From Ceratorhiza oryzae-sativae (taxonomy: Eukaryota > Basidiomycota > Agaricomycetes > Cantharellales > Ceratobasidiaceae), in assembly GCA_030998015.1 (NCBI GenBank), contig JARWMV010000037.1:84021-148020 (forward strand): a stretch of DNA of 64,000 bases. Reading direction: 5' to 3'. Shown one piece after another: positions 25,461 to 37,900 of the stretch. How positions within the stretch are numbered: the stretch's first letter is position 1; the number at the start of each line of letters is the position of its first letter. The position numbers were made by a program, and so were the translations under genes. Below the pieces are notes generated by a model. That model saw nothing but the letters and a program-made list of their open reading frames with translations. It had not been told where the DNA came from and made no database searches.

Positions 25461-25815
25461 TTTACCCCTGTTTGCCTTGGGAGGTAATGTTACTCATAGT
25501 AGATTGACTCCTTAGTTCTGTTATGACTGCTGAGTAGGTCATGACAGTATGTTTGGACTTACACAGACTAGTGATGCTGCAATAGGTGAGCAGCTAATCC
25601 TTATATGAGGTTTCAAGACACTTATAATGGCACTTGCAGGTTTATGCAAATGGCAAGGAGCTTAAGGCTAAGTATATCTGATTGAATGTAGGCAAGAGGA
25701 TGCATTACAGGGCTTTGGCAGGAGCATATTTATACTCTACGTACAAGGCTGTGCTTTTAACATGAGTCATAATCCTATCCCTCCCAGGCAAGTCATATTC
25801 TATGTGAGTCATATC

Positions 25816-26274
25816 TGTCATGACCTGACACACATATATTCACTATATAATATTTTCTTGATATATTACATTTTCTAAGAACATTTTCAAAACACACTTT
25901 CCTTTTATGGGACAACTGTATCATGTGACTCATTGAATGTTCCAGACTGCTTACCAAGATGTATTTCAACTTTGATGTGAAATTCCACAGCTCTGCAGCA
26001 GCTTCTATCACTTAGTGATGTGACTTGTAGTATAGTTGTGTTTGTTTTGATGTGGCTCAGAGACTGTATATAAACCAGGTCAAGTTCAATGAGGTCTCCT
26101 CACAAACTTGACCTTGTCAATACACAACTTGTTTTACTCTTACCCTCTACCTTGTGGTGTGTTGTTGTTGCCCTTATCCCCTTCATAATCACCCTTATTC
26201 CCTTTGTTGTCATTGCCAAGTCACCCATGGGCTCTGCCCTTGTGATCTAAGGTGCCCACACTGTCACTGTCACA
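25816..26274 (+). repeat. Chromovirus-related solo LTR, long subtype
   Basis: About 459 bp, TGTCATGACCTGACAC... to ...CACTGTCACA, closely matching the 455-bp LTR at 42,080-42,534. Flanking pentamers (ATATC and ACCTC) do not match well, so the boundaries or the insertion history are uncertain. Confidence 0.7.
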
Positions 26275-27931
26275 ACCTCTGAAAGCAGCTGTTGGACTTT
26301 GCTTTACAAGTGGCTAATGCCTTTAATTGGTCTGGACTCTGTCCTGACTACTGCTGATGTGTGACTTGTGTTGGCTTGATGCCTTATGTGTATCTACTGT
26401 CTTGTGGCTTGACACTGTATGCACTTTTATGTGCTTGTGGCTGATGGACACCCATTGCTGAATAAGCAACTGTGGACAGCAGCTAAGTCAGATGCTTAGT
26501 GCTGGGGCTTGTGACATGGCCTTGACTCAAGGCCCTTCTAGCTGTTACTTAAGCTAATAAGTCAGCTAGGGTGTCAGCAGCAACAAGTCAAGTGATGGTG
26601 TGGATGCCTTGGGTCACAGGGGCAGAGCCCAAAGGCAACTTGGTGATGACAATGAGGAAGGTATAAGTATGTCACCCAAGAAACCAGCAGCCAGTATACC
26701 AGTGTTCTGCAGGTAAAAATACCCACAAATACCCACTGTGGGGTGCTGGTGCTGGTGCTGGTATGGCCAAAACTGTGTGGGAAACCAGGTGGGAAACCTG
26801 TGGTAATCTGCAAATAAGCACCAGGATACCCACAGATACCCACACAGTGAGAACATGATGAACAGCAACAATGAGAGTGGAAAAAGGTGAAACTATGCTG
26901 CAAAGGAAGTTCAGGGTGACACAAATGTCACCACAATCAAATATGAGTGATACCATAAAACAGAGAAAAATCAGAGCATTCAAAATATGTATATCAATTA
27001 CTGTAATAAAATTGTGTACAGGTCAAATCGCAGCAAACACTGTGGGTAAAATAATGAGCCCAAAGCACATGCTAATGAATATCTTAAAAACCAAGGCAAT
27101 ACATGACATATATATATGAATTGATGCACCTAAGCTAGCTGAGCTCAACGAGCACACCCTCAGAGCCATAGACCCAGTGTAGTGTGAGCTATAAGCAGTT
27201 TATAGGGGGTGGAACCCCTGAAAGCACCACAAGCACTAGTATTTCCCACTGTGCAAACATCACTCCTGTTGTTATGACCCATCAAATGGACATAACAGAG
27301 TAACCAAATATTTTTATGGATTTATGGCATTTTTCCTAAGCAGAACAAGCCATAAACAAGGTCACGTGACTTCAGCACTTAACCAGTGCTTACAGTGGTT
27401 ACCCTGAACTCACTCCAGCATTTCTCTCCCTTGTTACTTGGAGCAAGGAGCAAGTTGTCACATGATCTCAGTGCTTGCAGCAGGATCATGTGACCTCAGT
27501 GCTTACAGTGGTTACCCTGAACTCGCTCCAGCATTTCTCTCCATTGTTACTTGGAGTGAGTAGGGCTCTGTGACAAATGGTTTTCATGTTTCAAACTGAA
27601 AACTCATGTTGTGACAAACACATAAAAACAGTTTGAAACTGTTTTCAATGATGATAACCTGTGACCAGTAATTCATTTGATAAATCTTTAAAGAATTACA
27701 TGAGTGTGAGATTGAACTGGCCAAAAAATGAGAAGAGAAAAGAGGGGAGAGGAGAAGAAAAAGGAAAAGGAGGAGGGGTAGTTGGGAGGGCAGTCAGCCT
27801 TATTTCATGATCAGTAAGATAGCATTGAGAGATTGATTTTCTGATGCTTTTGTGGAGGGGTGATTTTGGGGACTGATGGTTTGGGGATATTACTGTGCTT
27901 AGTAGGACTAGAAATGCAGTTGGAGAGCATA
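26275..27931. other. CpG-poor repeat-like sequence, no gene
   Basis: No supported coding region. It includes a short direct repeat around TACCCACARATACCCAC (near 26,722 and 26,832), a tandem repeat at about 27,360-27,560 (unit with CAGTGGTTACCCTGAACTC), and a small inverted repeat TTTCAAACTG/CAGTTTGAAA (27,588-27,640). Near absence of CpG marks it as old transposon debris. Confidence 0.5.
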
Positions 27932-28308
27932 TGTCATGAACTGACACGCATATATCCACTCTATAATATTTTCTTGATTTACTACATTTTATGAGATCAT
28001 CTTCAAAACATACTTGCCTTTTATGGTATATCTGTGTCATGTGACTCAGGGAATGTTCCGGACTGGTAACCAAGATGTATTTCAACTCCGATGTGAAATT
28101 CCGCAGTTCCACAGTCGCTTCTACTGCTTCTATCTCTTATCAGTAGTGACTCACTGTATGGGCTTGTTTGTTATGATGTGGCTTGTACTATGTATATAAA
28201 CTGGGTCAAGTTCGCAGAGGACTCCTCAAGAACTTGACCTCTCGTTGAATACAAGTTCTTTTCTTTTCTTACTCTTTTCCTCATTGCCTGACTTTGTCAT
28301 CGTCGACA
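27932..28308 (+). repeat. Chromovirus solo LTR, TSD GCATA
   Basis: A 377-bp element from TGTCATGAACTGACACGC to ATCGTCGACA, flanked by GCATA (27,927-27,931 and 28,309-28,313). It retains many CpG sites, so it is younger than its surroundings on the left. Contains TATATAAA and the hairpin arms GGTCAAGTTC/GAACTTGACC. Confidence 0.88.
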
Positions 28309-29728
28309 GCATATCAACAAGCACATTAGATGCAAGGAATATCCCATCTGTGGCTTCAACTTTGAAATGTCGTGTGCTGCCTTCCTGGGCTAGTGAACTA
28401 TCGCTCTTGCATGTGCACACCCCCTGTTATGGATCACTAACATTTTCTATTATTTTAGTCTGCTCTGCCAACCTCAAGCGATGCCTCTGTAATTAATTTG
28501 TGAAATACTTGAATTTGTATGCGCTCCGAATTGTACTATTCTCCATTCCATTAAATAGTACAAATTTCCCGCTCTCCAACGCATATTTTATTAAGTTTTT
28601 ACAATAAGATCTCAGAGAGATACAGAGGTTGCGATATTTCCTCTTATCAGGAGATATTGATTACAACATCGCACCGCTCATATCTCGGCAACCGCTTACG
28701 CTATCAAAGCGATCTTGTGCTCTATCGATAGCTAATCTTCGGCGGTATCTGCTGCCCGAAGATCGTCGCGATCCACCGGATCCTCGCGCCGGAATGGCCT
28801 GAAGATCATTAGAATCTTACTGGACCATCAATCAAGATCTAATGACTCCAGTGAGTCAGGAGAGCCTTCCAAATTGATCCAGAAGCTTCTCTGACTCACT
28901 TTATGACTCACTGAGATGTAGCCTCTGTTCATTACATGTATATACTATGATAATATGATCTACAAGCCAATAGCAGGTCTCAGATGCATCAATGCCTTCG
29001 ATCCACACCCTGTCTTTACTCTCATATCCTATACTGGGCTAGGGTGTACCCCAAGTATAGCAGTACTCTCTTTTGATGATCGCACTGGCATGCATGCATC
29101 TATTTGGCTCTGGAATGCCCTCCTCAGGGTATAAAAGGACCTCCTCTGAGGCCCTTCCAGACCACTTCACTCCTCTACTCAACCCAGACCAGTTATTGGT
29201 TTCTTTTCTCTTTCTATTTCTCTTGTCTGTGTGTGATTTCTTATATAACTAGTACTGAGGAATAAAGTACCATATTAGTTATATACTGTCTGATTCATTG
29301 TATCTTATATACAGAGATATATAAGGATACAATATTGCCTGATTGAGCATGACATTAAGTACCAGCTATTAGAGGAAATCTAAGTAGCTGTAGCTGAGGA
29401 AGTACACGCATTAGGCAGCCCACCATCTATCCTATAAGCTATTGCTTAAGTCTAGTATTAAGATTAGTATCAGTTAGTCCAAGCGACTAGGGCTGAACTA
29501 CATTTAAGATATCTAAGGGAACCTGACCATAGTAGTCTTGCTCTTTATACCTATAAATTAGTCAGTTTACACTGTGAAAGATTAAGACTACCTTGAGTGT
29601 TACTTGATCGCATTGCAACTACTTTGAGCCTTCTTACTCTAGTCTAAGAAGTATTGAGTACGATTAGTGTATACTAACATATCTACATTTGCTTAAGCTC
29701 TAGATATTCAAGTGTACCCTGACCCATA
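28309..29728. other. Unidentified segment with an LTR-like promoter
   Basis: No ORF of note. Features are repeated GTGAGTCA/TGACTCAC motifs (28,848-28,910), a TATAAAAG box at 29,130-29,137 followed by pyrimidine-rich sequence and AATAAA near 29,263. This layout resembles an LTR of an unrelated retrotransposon, but I could not find its partner. CpG content is normal, unlike the flanks. Confidence 0.35.
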
Positions 29729-31174
29729 ACAGGAAATCACCTATGACCTGATCACAGGGTTACCCCTGTCAGAAGGGTTTGATGCCATATTTACAGTTGT
29801 CGACCGCCTGACAAAAATGGTTCACTTTATTCCATGTCAATCAGAAGCCAGTGCCATGGATTGCACAAACCTGTTCCTAACTTATGTATGGAAACTTCAT
29901 GGGTTACCACAGAAAACCATTTCAGACCATGGCCCCAACTTTGCATCCAAATTCCTAAGGCACCTGTACAAATGGCTGGATATAAAACCTTCCTACTCTA
30001 CAGCATATCACCCCCAAACCAATGGCCAGTCTGAAAGGGCTAACCAAGTAGTAGAAGGGTACATCAGACACTATGTATCAGATTGGCAGGACAACTGGGT
30101 CTCACTCTTACCCTTGGCTGAATTTGCCTACAATAATGGTGTCAATGCCTCAACTGGCAAATCACCATTCTTTGCAAACTATGGTTTCCATCCAAGGTTG
30201 GCAGTTGGGGACAGGGAGGGACAAGAACTTCCCTTAGCAGACAACCATGCAGAATGGCTCCAAAAGGGTCATGACAAACTTAAGGCTGCTCTGGAAATAT
30301 CAAACCAGAGGATCAAAGAATATTATGACCAGAAACATCAAACCCCAGAAGCCATTAAGGTTGGAGACAAAGTTTGGCTTGACACCAAGAACATACAGAC
30401 ACAACAGGCCTCCAGGAAACTGGCCCACAAGAGAGTTGGACCATTCAAGGTGGTAGCACAACATGGCACTCATGTCTTCAAATGGGACTTGCTGATGACC
30501 ATGAAAATACACCCAGTATTTCATATCTCACTCCTAACCAAATATAAAGACAACCCCTATGGACATCAGGTTCCCCCACCACCACCTGTGGTAACTCCTG
30601 AAGGGGAAGAAGAATTTGAAGTTGAACAGATCATAAAGTTGTGATACAACAAAAGGTCTAACATCTTTGAATACTATGTCAAATGGCTTGGCTATGACAA
30701 GCAACAATGGTTAACTTACAATGACCTGGTGAATGCACTGGAACTCATGGCTGACTATGTCAAGTCACACCCAAAGGCACCCCATGACCCCCATGCCTTG
30801 AAGGGGGGAAGTGTCACGAACTGACATGCATATATCCACTCTATAATATTTTCTTGATTTATTACATTTTATGAGATCATTTTCAAAACATACTTACCTT
30901 TTATGGTATATCTGTGTCATGTGACTCAAGGGATGTTCTGGACCAATAACCAAGATGTATTTCAACTCTGATGTGAAATTCTGCAGTTCTGCAGTTGCTT
31001 CTATCTCTTATTGGTCATGACTCACTGTACAGACTTGTTTGTTATGATGTGGCTCATATCATGTATATAAACCAGGTCAAGTTTGCAGAGGGCTCCTCAA
31101 GAACTTGACCTCTCATCAAATACAAGTTCTTTTCTTTACTATTTTCCTTGTCGCCTGACTTGTTGTTGTCAACA
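29729..31174 (+). mobile_element. 5'-truncated chromovirus (integrase end, chromodomain, 3' LTR)
   Basis: Starts abruptly inside the integrase (EITYDLITGLPLSEGFDAIF) and continues through the DDE core (DHGPNFASKFLR, TAYHPQTNGQSERANQ) to the chromodomain and polypurine tract AAGGGGGGAAG before the LTR. The frame is open from ATG 29,817 to TGA 30,642-30,644, where CpG-type or other mutation ends it within the chromodomain (EQIIKL). Same family as the complete element at 34,956-41,896. Confidence 0.85.
30812..31174 (+). repeat. 3' LTR of truncated chromovirus 1
   Basis: 363 bp from TGTCACGAACTGACATGC to TTGTTGTCAACA. Directly followed, with no spacer, by the RT region of the next truncated element. 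Confidence 0.8.
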
Positions 31175-34100
31175 ATGGACCCATATACAGTGTAGGGGTT
31201 AAGGAAGACACTGAGCTGTGTAAAACATTGGACCAGCAAATGAAGGTTGGACATATCAGGCCCTCAAGGTCACCCATGACATCCCCTGTAATCTTTGTCA
31301 AAAAGAAAAATGGTAAACTACAGATGTGCATTGACTACCACTGGCTGAACAAAATGACAGTATCCAACATGTATCCCCTTCCCAGCATAAATGACATTGT
31401 CAAAACCCTGTGAGGAGCAAAAATATTTACAAAATTTGATCTGAAGTGGGGATTTAATCTCATATGGATTTGTGAAGGGGAAGAATGGAAGTCTGCCTTT
31501 AAGACCAAATATGGGCTGTATGAGCCCCTGGTTATGCAGTTTGGCCAGAAAAATGCACCAGGTACCTTCATGGCAATGATCAGGGAGGAATTCCAGGACA
31601 TTGAGGGCATATATGTTGTGATCTACATGGATGACATACTGGTCTTTTCCAAGAACCAGGAGGAACATGATGAACATGTCAGAGAAGTCTTACACTGATT
31701 GCAAAAAGCAGGATTATATTGTGCCCTTGAAAAAGGTGTATTTGATGTAACAGAAGTGGATTACCTGGGAATAGTTGTCACACCCCAAGGAATAAAGGTT
31801 GATCCAGCCAAGGTAGAAAAGGCTGTCAACTGGCCAACACCCAAAAACCCAACCCAAGTCCCAGAAGGGCTAGGTTTCACAAATTGGTTAAGGCACTTCA
31901 TCAAAGACTTTTTGAAAATCACAAAATGTCTGTATGAACTGGTGAAAAAGGATGTCAAATGGGAATGGACTGAAGAAAAAGACAATGCATGGAACCTGTT
32001 GAAGCAGAAATTGAAGGAGGCTCCCCTCTTAATTCAGCCTGATCCCAGTAAACTATTTATCCTGGAAACAGATGCCTCTGGCTATGCCACAGGTGCTGTA
32101 CTTCTGCAATATGGAGAAGACAGTATGCTTCACCCAATTAGTTATTACTCCAAGGCCATGGTCCCAGCAGAAAGGAACTACAATATATACAACAAGGAAA
32201 TGTTGGCAATCATAAAAGCCCTGAAACACTGGTGACACCTGCTGGAGGGGGCTGAACACCCAGTGAACATTGTCTGTGACCACAAAAACCTGGAATACTG
32301 GAAAACAAACAGGCCACTTAATGGCTGTGTCACAAGATGGCATGAATTCCTGTCCAGGTTTGAATTCAAAATCCTGTACATCAAAGGAGCCAAAAATGGC
32401 AGAGCAGATATACTCTCAAGGCTCTCAAGGCACATCCCTAAAGAGGGGGGTGAGAGCCAAGCTCTGCTTGTACAAGACCAGTTTTTGGAATTAAAATCAC
32501 TATGGGTACAAGCAATCACACCAGACCACAACCTCAAACAGCTAATATGGGATGTCATCCCAGGGGATGAGTGCTTAACAAAAGTCTTGAAAGCCCTGGA
32601 CAACAACAAGAAGGTCAAAGACTGGGAATGGGATGAGGTACTACTGAGGTATAAAGGTCAGATTTATGTGCCAAACAACAAAGAACTCTGCAAGCTAGTA
32701 ATTGAAAGCTGCCATGATAATCCAGCAGTGGGGCACCCAGGGCAGCTCAGGACATACAAGCTGCTAAATTGCAAATACATGTGGTCATCTATGAAGAAGT
32801 TAGCTAATGAATATGTCATGCACTGTGAATCCTGCATCTGTAAGCACAGCAATCAAGTCCCTCCAAGATTATTAAACCCAATACCAGCACCAGAAAAACC
32901 CTGGGAGGAAATCACTTACAACTTGATTACAGGACTGCCATTGTTGGAGGGCTTTGATGCCATATTCACAGTAGTTGACCAACTCACAAAAATGGTCCAC
33001 TTCATACCATGCCAATCAGAAGCCAATGCAATGGATTGTGCAAACCTTTTCCTAACATATGTATGGAAACTGCATGGCCTGCCACAAAAAAGAATATCAG
33101 ACCATGGGCCCAACTTTGTGTCCAAATTCCTAAGGCACTTGTATAAACAGCTGAATATAAAACCCTCCTATTCCACAGCATATCACCCCCAAACAGATGG
33201 CCAGTCAGAAAGGGCTAACCAAGTGGTGGAAGGGTACCCTAGGCACCATGTATCAGATTGACAGGACAACTGGGTCTCACTTTTACCACTGGCAGAATTC
33301 ACATACAATAATGGTGTTAATGCCTCAACTGGCAAATCCCCATTCTTTGCAAACTATGGTTTCCACTCAAGGCTGGCAGCTGGTGACAAAGAAGAACAGA
33401 ATTTTCCATTAGCAGACAATCATGCAGAATGGCTCCAAAAAGGGCACAACAAACTCAAGGCTGCCTTGGAGGTGGCAAACCAGAAAGTTAAGGAGTACTA
33501 CAATCAGAAACACTGGGCCCCAGAGACCATTAGAGTTGGGGATAAAGTCTGGCTCAATACCAGAAATATCCAGACCCAGCAGGCTTCTAGGAAACTGGCC
33601 CACAAGAAGGTTGGACCCTTCAAAGTAGTGGCACAGCATGGCACCCACACCTTCAAACTCAACCTACTGCTGACTATGAAAATACACCCAGTATTTCACA
33701 TATCCCTCTTGACCAAGTACAAGGAGGACCTGTATGGACAATGGGCTCCCCCACCACCTCCTGTGGTAATTCCTGAGGGAGAAGAAGAATTTGAAGTTGA
33801 ACAGATCATAAAATCAAGATACAACAAGAGATCTGATGTCTTTGAATATTATGTTAAATGGCTTGGGTATGACAAACACCAATGGTTAACATATGAGGAA
33901 CTGGTGAATGCACCAGAAATTCTGGCTGACTATGTCAAGTCACACCCAAAGGCACCTCATGACCCCTGTGCCTTGAAGGGGGGAAGTGTCACAAACTGAC
34001 ACACATATATTCTCTTTACAATATTTTCTCAATTTATTATATTTTATGAGATCATTTTCAAAACATACTTGCCTTTTATGGTATATCTGTATCATGTGAC

Positions 34101-34356
34101 CCATGGAATGTTCCAGACTGCTGACTGAGATGTATTTCAACTTTGATGTGAAATTCCACAGCTCTGCAGCAGCTTCTATCCCCTATCAGATGTGACTCAC
34201 TGTATGGACTTGTTTTTTATGATGTGGCTAATGAGATGTATATATACCAGGTCAAGTTTGCAGAGGACTCCTCAAGAACTTGACCTCTGTCAAATACAAG
34301 TTCTTTTGTCCTCTTGATTTCTGTTTTACTTGTTGCCTGACTTGTTGTTGTCAACA
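31175..34356 (+). mobile_element. 5'-truncated chromovirus (RT to chromodomain, 3' LTR)
   Basis: Begins in reverse transcriptase at GPIYSVGVKEDTEL, corresponding to about residue 226 of the complete Pol. Contains YMDDILVF, RNase H (TDASGYATGAVLLQ), integrase zinc finger, DDE core and chromodomain (VFEYYVKWLGYDKHQW). Four in-frame TGA codons (31,411; 31,696; 32,233; 33,259) and a codon deletion in the integrase zinc finger show it is dead. Gag, protease and the 5' LTR are absent. Confidence 0.85.
33987..34356 (+). repeat. 3' LTR of truncated chromovirus 2
   Basis: 370 bp, TGTCACAAACTGACACAC to TTGTTGTCAACA, preceded by the polypurine tract. Highly CpG-depleted compared with the LTRs of the complete element. 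Confidence 0.8.
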
Positions 34357-34563
34357 ACAAGTGTCCCTTTTATGGTCCTTTTTTTGTGATGGTTTGATTT
34401 TCCTTCCTGGAATTTCATATGTAGGTAGGGAACAGAAGCATGGATGAACATTGTTTGACACAAGTTGTACAACAAAGGAGCAGCAGGAAGGAAAACAGAT
34501 GGAATGCAAAAGCTTGGAAACAGGAACATGACAACAGATAAGTGGAAGCAAGCACAAGAAGAT

Positions 34564-34955
34564 CTACATTGCAATACCAATCTCAGTGGAGGCAAGAACT
34601 GAAAGTCCATATTTTGCCAAAATTAAATTGAGGATGATCCAACTTAGCTCATGGTTCTGAGAAGTTTGCAGGAGCTGCTGCACATCCTGATCAATCTGCC
34701 GTGTCAAATTTAAAGGGTCCTGAGGAAGCTTGGACTCTGGGGTGTTCCTAGGAGGCTGAACAAGGTCATGTTCCATCTCCTCTGACAGATCTGGCTTGGT
34801 ATGTTGGCTCAGAAAGGAAGCAAACTTGAACATCTCTCTAGGTGAGGGAGCAGACAGGACAGGAAGAGGTGTGGACCTTTGCAAGGGAGAGGCCCTTGTA
34901 TCTGCAGGAGCAGAATGTGCCAGGACAGGAAAATCTGGCAGGAAAGAGGAAGGAA
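34564..34955 (-). pseudogene. ORF split by the complete chromovirus (downstream half)
   Basis: Minus-strand open frame (contains PREMFKFASFLSQHTKP, DQDVQQLLQTSQNHELSW) ending at about 34,564. The frame continues on the far side of the 6.94-kb insertion, from 42,046 down to 41,902, when the element and one copy of its TSD are ignored. Product not recognised; it could be a gag-like or other transposon ORF. It lies in CpG-poor repeat sequence. Confidence 0.5.
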
Positions 34956-37900
34956 TGTCAACGATGACAAGTCAGGCGACAAGGAAAAGAGTAAGAAAAG
35001 AAAAGAACTTGTATTCGATGAGAGGTCAAGTTCTTGAGGAGTCCTCTGCGAACTTGACCCAGTTTATATACATAGTACAAGCCACATCATAACAAACAAG
35101 CCCATACAGTGAGTCACTACTGATAAGAGATAGAAGCAGTAGAAGCGACTGCAGAACTGCAGAATTTCACATTGGAGTTGAAATACATCTCAGTTACTGG
35201 TCCAGAACATTCCCTGAGTCACATGACACAGATATACCATAAAAGGCAAGTATGTTTTGAAGATGATCTCATAAAATGTAGTAAATTGAGAAAATATTAT
35301 AGAGTGGATATATGCATGTCAGTTCATGACACTTCCCCCCTTCAAGGCACAGGGGTCCTGGGGTGCCTTTGGATGCGACTTGACATAGTCGGCGATGAGT
35401 TCCAGTGTGTTCACCAGGTCATCATAAGTTAACCATTGTCGCTCATCATAGCCAAGCCATTTGACGTAGTATTCAAAGACATTAGACCTTTTGTTGTATT
35501 GCGATTTTATGATCTGTTCCACTTCGAATTCTTCTTCCCCTTCAGGAGTTACCACAGGTGGTGGTGGGGGAACCTGACGTCCATAGGGATCGTCTTTATG
35601 TTTGGTCAGGAGCAAGACATGAAATACTGGGTGTATTTTCATGGTTACTGGCAAGTCCAGTTTGAAGGCGTGAGTGCCATGTTGTGCTACCACCTTGAAT
35701 GGTCCAACTCTCTTGTGGGCCAATTTCCTGGAGGCCTGTTGTGTGTGTATGTTCTTGGTGTCAAGCCAGACTTTGTCTCCCACCCTGATGGCTTCTGGGG
35801 TCCAATGCTTCCGATCATAGTATTCTTTGGTCCTCTGGTTTGCTAGTTCCAGAGCAGCCTTGAGTTCGTCATGGCCCTTTTGAAGCCATTCTGCATGGTT
35901 GTCTGCTAAGGGGAATTCTTGTTCCTCCTTGTCCCCAACTGCCAGCCTTGGATGGAAACTGTAGTTTGCAAAGAACGGTGTTTTGCCAGTTGAGGCATTG
36001 ATGCCATTGTTGTAGGCAAATTTGGCCAGAGGTAAGAGTGAGACCCAGTTGTCCTGCTGATCTGATACATAGTGTCTCAGGTACCCTTCTACTACTTGGT
36101 TAGCCCTTTCAGATTGGCCATTGGTTTGGGGGTGGTATGCTGTGGAGTAGGATGGTTTTATATCCAGTCGTTTGTACAGGTGCCTTAAGAATTTGGATGC
36201 GAAGTTGGGACCACAGTCTGAAATGGTTTTCCATGGTAACCCATGGAGTTTCCATACATAGGTTAGGAACAGGTTTGCACAATCCATGGCACTGGCCTCT
36301 GACTGACATGGGATAAAGTGGACCATTTTTGTCAGGTGGTCCACAACTGTAAATATAGCATTGAACCCTTCTGATGGGGGTAATCCAGTGATCAGATCAT
36401 AGGTAATTTCCTCCCAAGGTTTTTCTGGTGCTGGTATTGGGTTTAGGAGCCCTGGGGGAACCTGGTTGCTGTGCTTGTTCCTAATACATGATTCGCAATG
36501 TGTGACATATTTGTTGACTGACTTTTTCATTGATGACCATGTATATTTGCAGTTTAACAATTTGTATGTTCTGAATTGTCCTGGGTGTCCTGCAGCTGGG
36601 TTGTTGTGACAGCTTTCAATGATCAGTTTGCAAAGTTCTTTGTTATTTGGGACGTAGATTTGGCCCTTGTATTGTAAAAGTCCTTCATCCCATTCCCAAT
36701 TTTTGACCTTTTCATTGTCGTCTAGGGCTTTTAGCACTTTTGACAGGTGCTCGTCCCCTGGGATGGCATCCCTAATGAGTTGTTCCAGGTCATGGTCTGG
36801 TGTGATTGCTTGTAGCCACAGTGATTTTAGTTCAAGAAATTGGTTTTGCGCAAGCAGAGCTTGGCTCTCACCCCCCTCTTTAGGGATGTGCCTTGATAGC
36901 CTAGAGAGTATGTCCGCCTGGCCGTTCTTTGCCCCTTCAACATATAGAATCTTGAATTCGAATCTGGACAAGAACTCATGCCATTGTGTGACTTGGCCAT
37001 TCAGTGGCCGATTTGTCTTCCAATATTCCAGATTTTTGTGATTGCAAACAATGTTTACTGGGTGTTTGGCCCCTTCTAGTAAATGATGCCAGTGTTTGAG
37101 GGCTTTTATGATTGCCAGCATTTCCTTGTTGTAAATATTGTAATTTCTTTCTGCCAGGACCATTGCCTGGGAGTAGTAGGAGATTGGGTGGAGCATTCCA
37201 TCTTCTCCATATTGCAGCAACACAGCACCTGTGGCATAGCCTGAGGCGTCTGTTTCCAAAATAAATGGTTTGCTGGGTTCTGGCTGAATTAGGAGTGGGG
37301 CTTCTTTCAATTTCTGCTTCAGCAGGTTCCATGCCTGGTCCCTTTCTTCTGTCCATTCCCACTTTACATCCTTCTTGACAAGTTCATAAAGACACTTTGT
37401 AATTTTCAAAAAGTCCTTTATGAAGTGCCTCAACCAATTTGCAAACCCCAACCCTTCCAGGACTTCAGTTGGGTTGGTAGGGGTTGGCCATTCAACAGCC
37501 TTTTCAACCTTGGCTGGGTCTACTTTAATTCCCTGGGGAGTCACTACTATTCCCAGGTAATCAACTTCAGTGACATCAAAAACACATTTCTCAAGGACGC
37601 AGTATAGGCCAGCTTTTTGGAGACGACGTAAGACTTCTTTGACATGTTCATCATGTTCTTCTTGGTTTTTGGAGAATACTAATATGTCGTCCATATAGAT
37701 TACAACATAAATGCCCTCAATGTCTTGGAACTCTTCCTGGATCATGGCCATGAAGGTTCCCGGTGCATTCTTTTGACCAAATTGCATGACTAAGGGCTCA
37801 TATAACCCATATTTGGTCTTAAAAGCTGCTTTCCATTCGTCCCCTTCCCAAATTCGTATGAGGTTGAAGCCCCACTTTAGATCAAACTTGGTGAATATCT